Below are positions 37,111 to 46,791 of a stretch of 64,000 nt of DNA, in pieces. The position numbers and the translations under genes were made by a program. Under the pieces are notes generated by a model that was given only the letters and a program-made list of their open reading frames with translations, was not told the origin of the DNA and made no database searches. The stretch covers positions 286,665 through 350,664 of the forward strand of contig JAWUVI010000022.1 of NCBI GenBank assembly GCA_034112445.1, in the 5' to 3' direction. The stretch is from Pelagadaptatus sp034112445 (GTDB lineage: Bacteria; Pseudomonadota; Gammaproteobacteria; Pseudomonadales; Cellvibrionaceae). Each line of letters begins with the position of its first letter. Positions within the stretch are counted from its first letter, which is position 1.

Positions 37111-37187
37111 TTATTTCTATCAATCACTATTATTTCTATCAATCACTATTGTTTTTATCAATCACTGTTGCTCTTACTCAATCACTA
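37111..37187. repeat. four-copy tandem direct repeat, 19-20 bp
   Basis: Units at 37111-37129 and 37130-37148 are identical 19-mers; 37149-37167 differs at three positions and 37168-37187 is more diverged. All share TCAATCACT. The array fills the gap between tex and the acidic-protein gene, 28 bases upstream of the latter's start. It could be a set of protein-binding sites in a promoter or leader, or plain slippage product. Confidence 0.8.
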
Positions 37188-37252
37188 AAGCATACCCGCA
37201 TCACTTGTTAGCAACCAGTCCTGTAGCCGGACTGCTTTAATAACCGGCCATA

Positions 37253-39613
37253 TTATAAGCGGCCGCCTTTGTTCTTATTAGCCTGCGCGAATAACGCCGC
37301 CATAGCATTGCTAGGCGCACTGCTTGCTGGACTGCTTTTATTTTCATTAGGACGCTTGGCCGAATGATTGCTTTTAGTGCCCTGCTGTTGTCGCCGAGAA
37401 GATTTACGCTCACCATCTACTGCGGTTTTTTCACTAGGAGTATCATCTAAACGCATCGACAACCCAATGCGTTTTCGCGGCACATCTACTTCCATCACCT
37501 TCACTTTGACGATATCACCAGCTTTTACCACTTCTCGCGGATCTTTAATAAAGCTGTGTGATAAGGCTGAAATATGCACCAATCCATCTTGATGGACACC
37601 GACATCCACAAACGCACCAAAATTTGTAACGTTGGTGATGGTGCCTTCTAAAATCATACAGGGCTCAAGATCGGAAATTTTTTCAACCCCATCTTGAAAC
37701 TGGGCGGTTTTAAATTCAGGCCTAGGGTCGCGACCAGGCTTATCCAGCTCGCTGATGATATCTTTCACCGTCGGCAAACCGAATTTATCATTAACATACT
37801 CTTGCGCATTTAGTCCACGTAGAAAAACGCTATCGCCTAATAGACTTTGTATTCTTTTGTCGTTTTTATTCGCGATATTTTCAACGATGGCATAGGATTC
37901 TGGATGAACAGATGAAGCATCCAGTGGATTATCGCCATTGGCAATCCGCAAAAATCCTGCGGCCTGTTCGAATGTTTTAGCTCCGAAGCGAGGAACTTTC
38001 TGCAAACTTTTTCGATCTGTAAACGCCCCGTTTAAATCGCGATAATCAACTATGTTATTAGCAATAGTTTGGTTCAAGCCAGATACCGCTGCCAACAGTG
38101 GCGCCGACGCCGTATTTACCTCAACCCCGACAGCATTCACACAATCTTCGACCACCGCATCAAGCGAGCGAGACAATTGCGTTTGTGATACATCGTGCTG
38201 GTATTGTCCTACGCCAATAGATTTAGGTTCAATCTTCACCAACTCCGACAGTGGATCCTGCAACCGCCGCGCAATAGAAATCGCGCCCCGTATCGTCACA
38301 TCTAGATCTGGAAATTCACGTGCGGCAAATTCAGAAGCCGAATAAATGGAGGCCCCAGCCTCGTTGACCATGACTTTTTGAGCTTTTATATCAGTATGAT
38401 CGTTCAGTACATCGCCTACAAATTTATCGGTTTCACGAGAAGCAGTACCATTGCCTATGGCAATCAATCCCACATTATATTTTTTGCACAGAGACACCAA
38501 CACCAATTCGGATTCGCGAATTTTATTCTGTGGCGGTGTGGGAAAAATAGCTGTGTGATCCAACACTTTACCCGTTGCGTCAACAACAGCAACTTTAACC
38601 CCGGTACGTAAACCGGGATCTAATCCAATGGTCGCTTTTTGCCCTGCAGGTGCGGCCAACAATAAATCTTTTAAGTTGCTGGCAAAAACTTTGATCGCTT
38701 CTTCTTCCGAGCGCTCTCGAATTTCAGACAACAGATCGGTTTCTAGGTGTGTTAATAACTTAACTCGCCAAGTCCAACGCACCACTTCATTCAGCCATTT
38801 ATCAGCCGCTCTACCTTCAGCTTTTATTTCCCAGAAATCAGCGATCATAGCCTCACAGGGGTGGGACGTTGAATCTGTATCGCCTAAGTTAATATCAATA
38901 CTTAAAAAGCCTTCATTGCGGCCACGAAAAATTGCCAGCGCTCTGTGTGAGGGTATGTTTTTTAAGGGTTCATCATGCTCAAAATAATCTTGGAATTTGG
39001 CGGCAGCAGATTGCTTACCCTCAATCACTCGAACACTGATTACACCATCGGCCTTAAGGAAATCTCGTAACTGCCCCAGCAAAGTAGCGTTCTCACTGAA
39101 GCGCTCCATTAAGATTTGCTTGGCGCCATCGAGCGCTAATTTCACCTCAGTAATTTTTTTAGCTTCATCACCCTCGCCGTTAAGGAATTTCTCTGCTTCA
39201 GCCTCTGGAACTAAATCAGGATTATTCAACAACGCATCAGCCAAAGGCTCCAAGCCTGCTTCACGAGCTATTTGCGCTTTAGTCCGACGTTTAGGCTTAA
39301 ACGGAAGGTATAAATCTTCGAGCCGATTTTTAGTCTCAGCCGCTTGAATATCATTTGCCAATTCAGGCGTGAGCTTATCTTGCTCTTCAATACTTTTAAG
39401 GATGGTCGTTCTGCGATCTTCCAGCTCACGCAAATAACGCAAGCGCTCTTCCAAGGTTCGCATTTGCGTGTCATCCAGACCGCCGGTGACTTCTTTACGG
39501 TAGCGTGAAATAAAGGGCACGGTTGCACCTTCATCTAACAAGGTTACAGCGGCTTCAACTTGGGCGTGTTTGACGGATAACTCTTGGGCAATTTTTACGG
39601 AAATACTATTCAT
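37253..39613 (-). CDS. tex: Tex, S1-domain RNA-binding transcription accessory protein
   Basis: 786-residue cytosolic protein with the full Tex layout: N-terminal HTH/helical part (SVKHAQVEAAVTLLDEGATV, PFISRYRKEVTGGLDD), an YqgF/RNase H-like domain (TIGLDPGLRTGVKVAVVDAT), a helix-hairpin-helix region (ITSP-like QDPLSELVKIEPKSIGVGQYQ), and a C-terminal S1 domain (ILEGTITNVTNFGAFVDVGV ... HISALS). A basic Ser/Asn-rich tail follows. Tex binds nucleic acid and affects transcription; its precise job is not settled. It diverges from the RND efflux genes over 230 bases. Confidence 0.95.
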   Translation of the reverse strand: MNSISVKIAQELSVKHAQVEAAVTLLDEGATVPFISRYRKEVTGGLDDTQMRTLEERLRYLRELEDRRTTILKSIEEQDKLTPELANDIQAAETKNRLEDLYLPFKPKRRTKAQIAREAGLEPLADALLNNPDLVPEAEAEKFLNGEGDEAKKITEVKLALDGAKQILMERFSENATLLGQLRDFLKADGVISVRVIEGKQSAAAKFQDYFEHDEPLKNIPSHRALAIFRGRNEGFLSIDINLGDTDSTSHPCEAMIADFWEIKAEGRAADKWLNEVVRWTWRVKLLTHLETDLLSEIRERSEEEAIKVFASNLKDLLLAAPAGQKATIGLDPGLRTGVKVAVVDATGKVLDHTAIFPTPPQNKIRESELVLVSLCKKYNVGLIAIGNGTASRETDKFVGDVLNDHTDIKAQKVMVNEAGASIYSASEFAAREFPDLDVTIRGAISIARRLQDPLSELVKIEPKSIGVGQYQHDVSQTQLSRSLDAVVEDCVNAVGVEVNTASAPLLAAVSGLNQTIANNIVDYRDLNGAFTDRKSLQKVPRFGAKTFEQAAGFLRIANGDNPLDASSVHPESYAIVENIANKNDKRIQSLLGDSVFLRGLNAQEYVNDKFGLPTVKDIISELDKPGRDPRPEFKTAQFQDGVEKISDLEPCMILEGTITNVTNFGAFVDVGVHQDGLVHISALSHSFIKDPREVVKAGDIVKVKVMEVDVPRKRIGLSMRLDDTPSEKTAVDGERKSSRRQQQGTKSNHSAKRPNENKSSPASSAPSNAMAALFAQANKNKGGRL

Positions 39614-39712
39614 TAATACAACTCATAATTAGGGCAAACGGCGTACAGTAAGTACGGCATCAATCAACTTGGCTCATTATGCGAAAATAACATCCGGATA
39701 AACAGGCTTGTG

Positions 39713-39742
39713 TTTACAAATCTTTTATGCCTGATCTACAAA
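39713..39742 (+). promoter_or_regulatory. candidate promoter of the RND efflux operon
   Basis: TTTACA (39713-39718, five of six consensus bases) and TACAAA (39737-39742) are 18 bases apart, about 100 bases upstream of the GTG start. No TetR-type palindrome was recognised nearby, and no regulator gene is adjacent. Confidence 0.35.
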
Positions 39743-39843
39743 AAACGATTATCCTTATGTTTGCCGCCTAAGGGCATCAAATTAGCTACATCAAACATCA
39801 AATTAACCACCAAAGAAGTATCATTTCAATGGGGAATTAAGCA

Positions 39844-41022
39844 GTGACCAGACTTCAACAATTTATCAAAGATCATCTTCTTGCCGTTGCTCTGGTTGTC
39901 ATTGGCATTCCAATCATTATTGGGGTGGCAACACTAAAACCCAAACCTCAAGTCAAGCCTCAGGCTGAACCTGTATTGCTCACCGTGAACACCATAAAAG
40001 CCGAACCAAAAACATGGCAGATTGAAGTTACAACTCAAGGCACGGTGGAACCTAAACGAGAAATAAATCTTGTTGCCGAGGTGTCAGGGAGAATCATTGA
40101 TACCTCCGCTGAATTTGTCAGCGGGGGCTTTGCGAAAGCCAACCAAGTATTGATTAAAATAGACCCGCGAGATTATCAATACGCCGTCATCCACGCACAG
40201 GCGAGACTAGCGGATGCACAACAAGCCTTAGCGACTGAAAAAGGCCGTGTACGCCAAGCCAACCGTGAATGGCGTGATTTAGGCAACAAGGAAGCTAACG
40301 ATTTATTTTTACGCAAACCTCAAGCTGCCGCTGCAAGAGCTAAGCTCGAGTCTGCCTTAGCAGATTTGCATCAAGCGCAACTGAACCTAGAGCGCACCGA
40401 AATTAAACTGCCTTTTTCAGGCCGCTTGAGAAAAACGCTGGTTAACCTCGGTCAGTTTGTTAGTCCAGGTACGCCATTAGTCTCAGTTTATGATTCCAAT
40501 ATTGCTGAAATTCGCTTACCGCTCACAGAACGTCAAGCCGCTTTAGTTGACCTGCCGTTAGACGTAGCCAACCAACCAATTGACCCCGCAAAAGTTACTC
40601 TTTTGGGGTCAGTGGCAGGCCGTGAGCATCAATGGCAAGGATTACTGACCCGTACCGACGCTTCTATTGATACTCGCTCACGCCTCTATTACGCCATTGC
40701 TGAAGTGCAAAATACAGACGCCATCAACAAGCAAATGCCATCACTGATTATGGGTCTATTTGTGGAGGCAAAGATTACTGGCCGCGATATCGATAATGTT
40801 ATTAGAATTCCTAAGCAAGCACTGTTTCAAAGCTTATATGTCTACACCTTAAATCCGGATCATCAAGTTCACGTCCAACCAGTCAAAGTGCTATACAGCA
40901 CGCCACAATTCGCATGGATACAAGCCGATATAAATTCTGAAAGTCTTATTATTACCGACAAACAAAATTTTCTGAGCGAAGGCATGACGGTCAATCCTCA
41001 GTTGACCACAGCGGAGCAATAG
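39844..41022 (+). CDS. RND efflux membrane-fusion protein (AcrA/MexA type)
   Basis: 392-residue periplasmic adaptor with an N-terminal membrane anchor (HLLAVALVVIGIPIIIGVA), first half of a lipoyl domain (EINLVAEVSGRIIDTSAEFV), a coiled-coil hairpin (about 110-190), the second lipoyl half (RTEIKLPFSGRLRKTLVNLG) and a beta-barrel. The start is a GTG. The RND pump follows after three bases. Together they would form, with an outer-membrane channel encoded elsewhere, a tripartite exporter. The cargo cannot be read from sequence. Confidence 0.92.
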   Translation: MTRLQQFIKDHLLAVALVVIGIPIIIGVATLKPKPQVKPQAEPVLLTVNTIKAEPKTWQIEVTTQGTVEPKREINLVAEVSGRIIDTSAEFVSGGFAKANQVLIKIDPRDYQYAVIHAQARLADAQQALATEKGRVRQANREWRDLGNKEANDLFLRKPQAAAARAKLESALADLHQAQLNLERTEIKLPFSGRLRKTLVNLGQFVSPGTPLVSVYDSNIAEIRLPLTERQAALVDLPLDVANQPIDPAKVTLLGSVAGREHQWQGLLTRTDASIDTRSRLYYAIAEVQNTDAINKQMPSLIMGLFVEAKITGRDIDNVIRIPKQALFQSLYVYTLNPDHQVHVQPVKVLYSTPQFAWIQADINSESLIITDKQNFLSEGMTVNPQLTTAEQ

Positions 41023-41025
41023 CCG

Positions 41026-44000
41026 ATGAATCGACTTATTCAATGGTTTGTAGAAAACCCTATTGCTGCCAACTTGTTGATGGTTGTTATTTTGACTTTA
41101 GGGTTTATCAATATTACCAACCTAAACAAAGAAGTCTTCCCTGGTGTTGAAACTGGTCGAGTTAAAATCGTACTCCCCTACCCCGGCGCAGGCCCCGCAG
41201 AAGTTGAGGAACAAACGGTAAAAAGGGCGGAAGAAGCCATTGCCGACCTCGAAGGTATTAAGTCTATTGAATCCACGTCTCAAATGAGCCGCGGCACAGT
41301 GCTGATCGAAGCAATAAGTGGTTACGACACACAAAAACTTTTGAATAATATAAAAACTCGTATCGATGCCATCTCTACTTTTCCTGTCGATGCAGAACGT
41401 CCACAAATCAGTGACGTCTTATATCAAAGTCAAATAATGAGCATTGGGATATTCGGCGACGTTGATGAGCGCACGCTCAAAACTACGGGTGAACGATTGC
41501 GCGATGAAATTGCGTTATTACCCGGCATCTCAAATGTCGAATTGGTTGCTGACAGAGCCGATGAAATGTCTATCGAGATTTTGGAGACATCCCTGCGCCG
41601 CTACAATTTAAGGTTTGAGCAAGTCGCTAACGCAATTCGCGCCTCTTCAATCAACCTCCCAGCCGGAATCATTAAAACTGATTCTGGAGATGTCCAATTA
41701 CAAACCCGTGGCCAAGCTTATTCTGCAAGTGATTTTGAAAACATTGTGATCGACAGTAAAGCCGATGGGTCAGAGTTGCGCGTCAAAGACGTTGCAACCG
41801 TAAAAGATGGGTTTCAAGAAAGTAATTTTTATTCACGTTTGAATAGATTACCTGCGGTTTTTTTACGCGTTACCAGTTCTAGTCAACCCGACATTTTAGA
41901 ATCCGCCGCTGTAATTAAAGATTACTTAGCTGAAATTAACGGCTATCTGCCGCCCGGTGTTGAAGCCATCATTTGGCAAGACTGGTCACATTTATTTAAA
42001 GGCCGATTAAATCTGTTACTGAAAAACTCAATCACCGGCTTAATCTTAGTTTTTATTATCCTTATGTTGTTTTTACGGCCATTACTCGCGCTTTGGGTTA
42101 GCGTGGGGATTGGTATTGCTTTTACGGGTGCTCTAGCTGCTCTACCGCTGCTAGGCGTTAGCCTTAATATGATTTCTATGTTTGCTTTTTTAATGGTGCT
42201 TGGCATAGTTGTCGATGACGCCATTATCGTCGGCGAAAGTATTTATTCTCGCCAACAGCATGGGCTACAAGGGGCCGCTGCCGCTGCAAGCGGCACCAAG
42301 ACAGTTGCTAAACCGGTATTCTTTGCGGTTGTCAGCACCATGATATTTTTTGTCCCCATCCTTACGGTCCAAGGCTCTATGGGTGATATTGTTTATGCTA
42401 TTCCGGTCGTGGTTATTCTGGCCTTATTTTTCTCTCTAGTAGAGTCACTGTTTATCTTGCCCGCCCATCTTGCGCACATGAAACCGGAAAATCCCGCTGC
42501 AACCATCAAGCCCTTACGCCAACTTGAAGTACTCAGAGAAAAGCTCGCACACAAGCTCGAAACCTTTGCTAACGATGTCTACATGCCCGCCCTAGAAAGA
42601 TTGCTGCATCACAAGGGCACCACGACTATCGGCTTTTTTCTTGCCTTTGCTTTGTCCGTCGCTATTTTCAGCGGCGGCTGGATTCAGCGTTCTTTTATGC
42701 CTGTCGTGCCTTCTGATTTTGTCCAACTTAAAATCACAATGCCAGAAGGATCTTCCACCAAAGAAATGATTCAAATTATAAAACGTGCCGAGCAACCTGT
42801 GTACAAGATGCAATCTGACACTAAATTAACCCATAACGAAAACGTTATTAAAAACGTTGTCGCTTGGATTTACGGCAACAGCGTTAACGTTTCACTGTCT
42901 TTAGCTGCAGGTGAAGATCGTGACATATCGGCCGAAGATATCAGCAATCAATGGCGAGCAATGCTAGGTGAAATACCTGAAGCCGAAAAGCTAACCTTCA
43001 GCAGTACTATTAATGAAATGAGTGAGGATGTTAATTTACGTCTATCTATACCGGGCAATGACGTTGATAGCCTCAACCAGATAGCTCAACAAGTCATTAG
43101 CGAGTTAAACCGATATCCTGGAGTTTTTAATAGCCGCACTAGCTTGAATGCACCACGCACTGAAATTGAGATCAATCTTAAACCACACGCTGAAACTTTA
43201 GGCGTAAGCCTTCTGGATATCGCTCGTCAACTCCGCCAAGGTTTCTATGGCGAAGAAGTACAACGCATCCCACGAGGAAGCGAAGACGTTAAAGTAATGG
43301 TGCGTTATTCCAGACAAGAGCGCGGCCAAATTGATCAATTAAGCGACATGAGAATCCGAACTGGCGATCAAAGAGAGCTGCCTTTAGAGGCCGTAGCCGA
43401 TATTAGCTTTGTTCCTGGCTACTCCACCATAGAACGCGTTGATCGCAAGCGTTCGATTTTAGTCAGTGCCGAGGTTGAAGAGAACACCAGCGTTCCAGCT
43501 GATATTGTCGAGAAGATACTCGAATTCAATTTACCGCTTTGGCAAAAACAGTACCCTGGCTTAGAGCTTAAAATTGATGGCGACATGGATGATGAGTCTG
43601 AATTTTCTAAATCAGCCCTTCGCGACTTCATCATCGCCTTACTGGCTATTTACTGCATGATGGCCGTCGCCTTTAAGTCTTACTCACAACCGCTGCTTAT
43701 TTTGACCGCTATACCGTTTGGTTTTATGGGATCAATCATCGGTCATATTATTATGGGCCGCGAGATTAGCATGCTGTCCATGCTGGGATTCTTCGCCTGT
43801 GCGGGTGTAGTCGTTAATGACAACTTAGTGTTATTAGACCGAATCAATCAATTGAGAAAACAAGGCATGGAGCCTCTTCCTGCGGCATTACAAGCCGGTC
43901 GAGATCGTTTTCGAGCCATCATTTTAACCTCTGTAACCACCTTTATAGGGCTTATGCCTATAATGGCAGAAACCAGCCTGCAAGCTCTTTTCTTAATTCC

Positions 44001-44136
44001 TATGGTAATATCACTGTCATTCGGGGTATTGTTCGCTACAACTGTTACCTTAGTGCTGGTTCCAACCTTGTACGTGCTAGGCAATCAGTTAGGTGATAAA
44101 TTCAAGAACTACCAATCATCAACACACAAACAATAA
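41026..44136 (+). CDS. RND efflux transporter, inner-membrane pump (HAE1-like)
   Basis: 1,036-residue proton-driven pump. Twelve membrane helices fit the usual pattern: one at the N-terminus (NPIAANLLMVVILTLGFINI), five after the first periplasmic loop and the rest after the second. The helix-4 aspartate pair used for proton transfer is present in MVLGIVVDDAIIVGES; the second half carries FFACAGVVVNDNLVLLDRIN. Sequence is nearer to the divergent MdtB/'multidrug export' type of environmental bacteria than to AcrB. It is three bases after the adaptor gene and 22 before a TonB_C protein gene. Confidence 0.93.
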   Translation: MNRLIQWFVENPIAANLLMVVILTLGFINITNLNKEVFPGVETGRVKIVLPYPGAGPAEVEEQTVKRAEEAIADLEGIKSIESTSQMSRGTVLIEAISGYDTQKLLNNIKTRIDAISTFPVDAERPQISDVLYQSQIMSIGIFGDVDERTLKTTGERLRDEIALLPGISNVELVADRADEMSIEILETSLRRYNLRFEQVANAIRASSINLPAGIIKTDSGDVQLQTRGQAYSASDFENIVIDSKADGSELRVKDVATVKDGFQESNFYSRLNRLPAVFLRVTSSSQPDILESAAVIKDYLAEINGYLPPGVEAIIWQDWSHLFKGRLNLLLKNSITGLILVFIILMLFLRPLLALWVSVGIGIAFTGALAALPLLGVSLNMISMFAFLMVLGIVVDDAIIVGESIYSRQQHGLQGAAAAASGTKTVAKPVFFAVVSTMIFFVPILTVQGSMGDIVYAIPVVVILALFFSLVESLFILPAHLAHMKPENPAATIKPLRQLEVLREKLAHKLETFANDVYMPALERLLHHKGTTTIGFFLAFALSVAIFSGGWIQRSFMPVVPSDFVQLKITMPEGSSTKEMIQIIKRAEQPVYKMQSDTKLTHNENVIKNVVAWIYGNSVNVSLSLAAGEDRDISAEDISNQWRAMLGEIPEAEKLTFSSTINEMSEDVNLRLSIPGNDVDSLNQIAQQVISELNRYPGVFNSRTSLNAPRTEIEINLKPHAETLGVSLLDIARQLRQGFYGEEVQRIPRGSEDVKVMVRYSRQERGQIDQLSDMRIRTGDQRELPLEAVADISFVPGYSTIERVDRKRSILVSAEVEENTSVPADIVEKILEFNLPLWQKQYPGLELKIDGDMDDESEFSKSALRDFIIALLAIYCMMAVAFKSYSQPLLILTAIPFGFMGSIIGHIIMGREISMLSMLGFFACAGVVVNDNLVLLDRINQLRKQGMEPLPAALQAGRDRFRAIILTSVTTFIGLMPIMAETSLQALFLIPMVISLSFGVLFATTVTLVLVPTLYVLGNQLGDKFKNYQSSTHKQ

Positions 44137-44158
44137 TAAAAACCCAACCACAGACATT

Positions 44159-45529
44159 ATGACTATGATCAAAAACACTCTATTAAGCTGTATTTCAGCT
44201 TTATTCATAGCGCTTTTACCACTTAATTACGCGCTATCAAGCGAGCTTCAGCACCACAGTACATTCTCTTATTCAGAGCTGAACAAACCATTATTTATTG
44301 GCGAGCTTCATGCACCAGCAGGTCCGTTAGATGCCGACGCTCTATTGGCAGGCGAGCAGCCTTTTACTATGCAGGTGTTAGTAGAGACTCGCTCCTTCAG
44401 CCAGCGTCGCTTTAAAAAGCTTTGGTTAGAGGGCGTTGCCATTAATAACAGCTATGAAAAGCTGCAAGCGAATAACAAATACTTAGCTAAATTCAGTAAT
44501 TTATTTAAAGACCGTTTATTAAGCGGTGATGATTTTCAAGTCCGTTACACAGATAAAAAGACCACTGTTATTAAACTTAACGGTATCACTCTCGCGACCT
44601 TTCCTTACTCTGACTTCGGTCCCGTATTATTAAGCAGCTGGCTTGGCGATGTGCCTCTATCTTCATCAACCAAAGCACACATTTTACAAAGTGGTATTGA
44701 TCCTGACGCCAACAGTCGTAAAGGTGCATTGACCTACACCAAAACTCGACAAGTCACTGTTCAAAGCTGGCTGAATCCTGCCGACGCTATCGCTATGACT
44801 CCTGCCCCCAGTGTTAAAGCCGTTAGTGTTGACGTTGCAGAGTCTATAATAAGCACAGTTAAAAAACCGGATGCTGCGAAGATCGCCATTAAACCGACCA
44901 ATAAACAGCCGGCCAAATCTAAGCCCACGGTTCAAGTTGCCGCGAAAAATACGGTCAAATCCACGATTAAACCAGTGGTAGCAGCTATCCCTAAACCTGC
45001 ACGTACATCTACACCTACATCTACACGTACACCTACACCTACACCTACATCTACATCTACATCTACATCTACACCTCCAAAAGCAGTTAAGAGCCCTCTA
45101 CCGATTAAACCTCCAGCCAAAATCGCAAAAATAATCGCCCCAGCCGAACTTCCCACATCTAAACCTGAGCCGACCGCGACAGACGACACCCTCGAGGAAG
45201 AAGTTGAGATTGAAGCTGAAGAGACCGAAGAGCTATTGGCCTTACGCCAGACCTATTATCAAGCACTGATTAAACACCTGCAGAATTTTAAAACCATACC
45301 ATTCCAAGCTTTTCAACGGCGTTGGACTGGCGAAGTGCGTTTATACATTGTTATCGATAAAGCCGGTAACGTCCTCAGTCATAGATTTTTAAAAGAAGAC
45401 CGCCGCAAAGTCTTTAACGTACAAGCCGCTGACGCCTTAAAACGGGCTACTCCCTTCCCAGCTATTCCCGCCGAATTACACGAAAAAGAATTCAGTTTTT
45501 CAGTGCCTCTGCAATATAATTTAAATTAA
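44159..45529 (+). CDS. secreted TonB_C-domain protein with Thr-Pro/Thr-Ser repeat linker
   Basis: About 456 residues with three parts. A signal peptide (LLSCISALFIALLPLNYALS) leads a domain of about 150 residues with FIGELHAPAGPLDADALLAG and FRVRYTDKK-like strands. A Lys/Pro-rich linker follows, with a Thr-Ser/Thr-Pro hexanucleotide repeat (45005-45076). Last is a TonB-type C-terminal domain (WTGEVRLYIVIDKAGNVLSH, ADALKRATPFPAIP). Unlike true TonB there is no uncleaved N-terminal anchor obvious, so it may be fully periplasmic. An upstream extension into the pump gene was rejected because the signal peptide begins at 44159. Its place after an RND pump suggests a partner in the same envelope process. 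Function unknown. Confidence 0.8.
   Translation: MTMIKNTLLSCISALFIALLPLNYALSSELQHHSTFSYSELNKPLFIGELHAPAGPLDADALLAGEQPFTMQVLVETRSFSQRRFKKLWLEGVAINNSYEKLQANNKYLAKFSNLFKDRLLSGDDFQVRYTDKKTTVIKLNGITLATFPYSDFGPVLLSSWLGDVPLSSSTKAHILQSGIDPDANSRKGALTYTKTRQVTVQSWLNPADAIAMTPAPSVKAVSVDVAESIISTVKKPDAAKIAIKPTNKQPAKSKPTVQVAAKNTVKSTIKPVVAAIPKPARTSTPTSTRTPTPTPTSTSTSTSTPPKAVKSPLPIKPPAKIAKIIAPAELPTSKPEPTATDDTLEEEVEIEAEETEELLALRQTYYQALIKHLQNFKTIPFQAFQRRWTGEVRLYIVIDKAGNVLSHRFLKEDRRKVFNVQAADALKRATPFPAIPAELHEKEFSFSVPLQYNLN
45005..45076. repeat. hexanucleotide tandem repeat, 12 units
   Basis: Twelve successive six-base units of the forms ACATCT, ACACCT and ACACGT run without interruption in the TonB_C-domain gene and encode Thr-Ser, Thr-Pro and Thr-Arg pairs. 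Change of copy number would lengthen or shorten the linker in frame. Confidence 0.9.
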
Positions 45530-45544
45530 CACCACAATGTAACA

Positions 45545-45583
45545 CGCATAAAAAAGCCGGATATCATCCGGCTTTTTTATGCG
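45545..45583. terminator. strong bidirectional terminator
   Basis: A nearly perfect palindrome: CGCATAAAAAAGCCGGAT, a three-base centre, then its complement. The GC core AGCCGGAT is flanked by six A on one side and six T on the other, so it works as an intrinsic terminator for both the plus-strand TonB_C gene and the minus-strand MAPEG gene. Confidence 0.92.
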
Positions 45584-45611
45584 TGCATACTTTAATTGTC
45601 ATTCATGCTAT

Positions 45612-46055
45612 TTAACCAAAAATACCTAAAGAGACTTTAATCACCATAAACCATACCAGCACAGATGACGCAAGATACGCTATAAACCGGTGCATCACTC
45701 TATTATAGGTACAATGAACCAAACTATGAATAACTCTTATAGCCACAAAACCCCATGCGCAATTCAATAATAGGCCATCGACAAGTTGTAAAGAAAAAGC
45801 TGTGATACACACCACATAAAACACCACCGGCATTTCAAATAAGTTTTTGAAATTATTGCTCGGAGCATTAACATCCGCCGGTAATAATGCCGTTAATTGC
45901 TCAGGGCTTTGTACTTTATGTGCACTGATTTTATGACTCATTAAATACGATACTCGGCGCACAAATAGTGCCGCCCAAACCAACATGGTCAATAGCAACA
46001 TAGCCACTACCGGAGCAAAAATAGCCGCGCTAGTTCCTGTAAGATCGAGAGACAT
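45612..46055 (-). CDS. MAPEG family membrane protein
   Basis: 147-residue protein with four membrane helices (LTGTSAAIFAPVVAMLLLTM, FEMPVVFYVVCITAFSLQ, LNCAWGFVAIRVIHSLVHC, YLASSVLVWFMVIKVSLGI). The central NNFKNLFEMPVVFY and IRVIHSLVHCTYNRVMHRF match the MAPEG family (membrane-associated eicosanoid/glutathione metabolism). Some members use glutathione; both glutathione synthesis genes are in this window but not adjacent. Bacterial substrates are largely unknown. Confidence 0.85.
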   Translation of the reverse strand: MSLDLTGTSAAIFAPVVAMLLLTMLVWAALFVRRVSYLMSHKISAHKVQSPEQLTALLPADVNAPSNNFKNLFEMPVVFYVVCITAFSLQLVDGLLLNCAWGFVAIRVIHSLVHCTYNRVMHRFIAYLASSVLVWFMVIKVSLGIFG

Positions 46056-46129
46056 AATTGTTCCTTAAGTTTATTGTTTTATGTTTGATTTAATGGGGCT
46101 TAGTTTGATAATGGCTTTTTGATAATAAT

Positions 46130-46756
46130 TCAGTTTGACGAGGGCCTAATGATTGAAAAACGCTCTTTATCTCGATCGTATTTATTCGACATTTCTAGCA
46201 ATTGAGATTCGCGATCTTCAATTAATTTTTTAGTTAGCTTTAATTCTTCTTCCAAGCCCGACAACGCAGACAATACCGCTGGAGACACCTTCCGACCTTG
46301 CCTCTCAGAACTGGCTGCCACCGATTGTTGATCTACTATTTGTTTCTTCAAGTTACGTACGTTGCTGTTCAAAATAGAAATATTGCCTTGCAGCTCAGAT
46401 AGCTTTCGTTGCTTAGCGGCCTCTATGTCATGCACACTGCTGTAACGGCGCTTTAGCTCACGGTCCCATTCATTTAATACTCGCGCATGCTCACGAGCTT
46501 TTGCTTGTCGCTCTACCGCCTCAGGAGTTAAAGCAGCGTCCACCGTTTTCAAAACTTTCCCGGATATAGTGACCACTTCATAACCATTTTGCACATACTC
46601 CGGCGGGATGGAATGGTTAATCACTTGAACACCGTATTCGTCTACATAGCGGTAATAGACTTTTTGAGCCGCCAGCACAGAGGTAACACTAGACATTGAA
46701 CAAATTATGCCCAAAATCAACGTCGCACTAAATGTTTTATATTTATTCATAGCCAT
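46130..46756 (-). CDS. DUF4124 domain protein with coiled coil
   Basis: About 208 residues. A signal peptide (FSATLILGIICSMSSVTSVL, cleaved after LAA) is followed by a DUF4124 domain (VYYRYVDEYGVQVINHSIPP) and a long coiled coil (about 90-200) rich in Lys, Glu and Gln. Such proteins are periplasmic and their function is not known. The longest frame adds nine residues, but the signal peptide points to the ATG at 46756 (or 46750). A perfect TATAAT lies only about 10 bases before the ATG; if used, the message would be nearly leaderless. Confidence 0.82.
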   Translation of the reverse strand: MAMNKYKTFSATLILGIICSMSSVTSVLAAQKVYYRYVDEYGVQVINHSIPPEYVQNGYEVVTISGKVLKTVDAALTPEAVERQAKAREHARVLNEWDRELKRRYSSVHDIEAAKQRKLSELQGNISILNSNVRNLKKQIVDQQSVAASSERQGRKVSPAVLSALSGLEEELKLTKKLIEDRESQLLEMSNKYDRDKERFSIIRPSSN

Positions 46757-46791
46757 AAGGTTAATTATACTCAATTCATACACTTAGCGTA

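Noticed and set aside
37111..37187. CRISPR array reading of the 19-bp repeats
   Set aside because: The units are directly adjacent with no unique spacers, only four copies exist and no cas gene is present.
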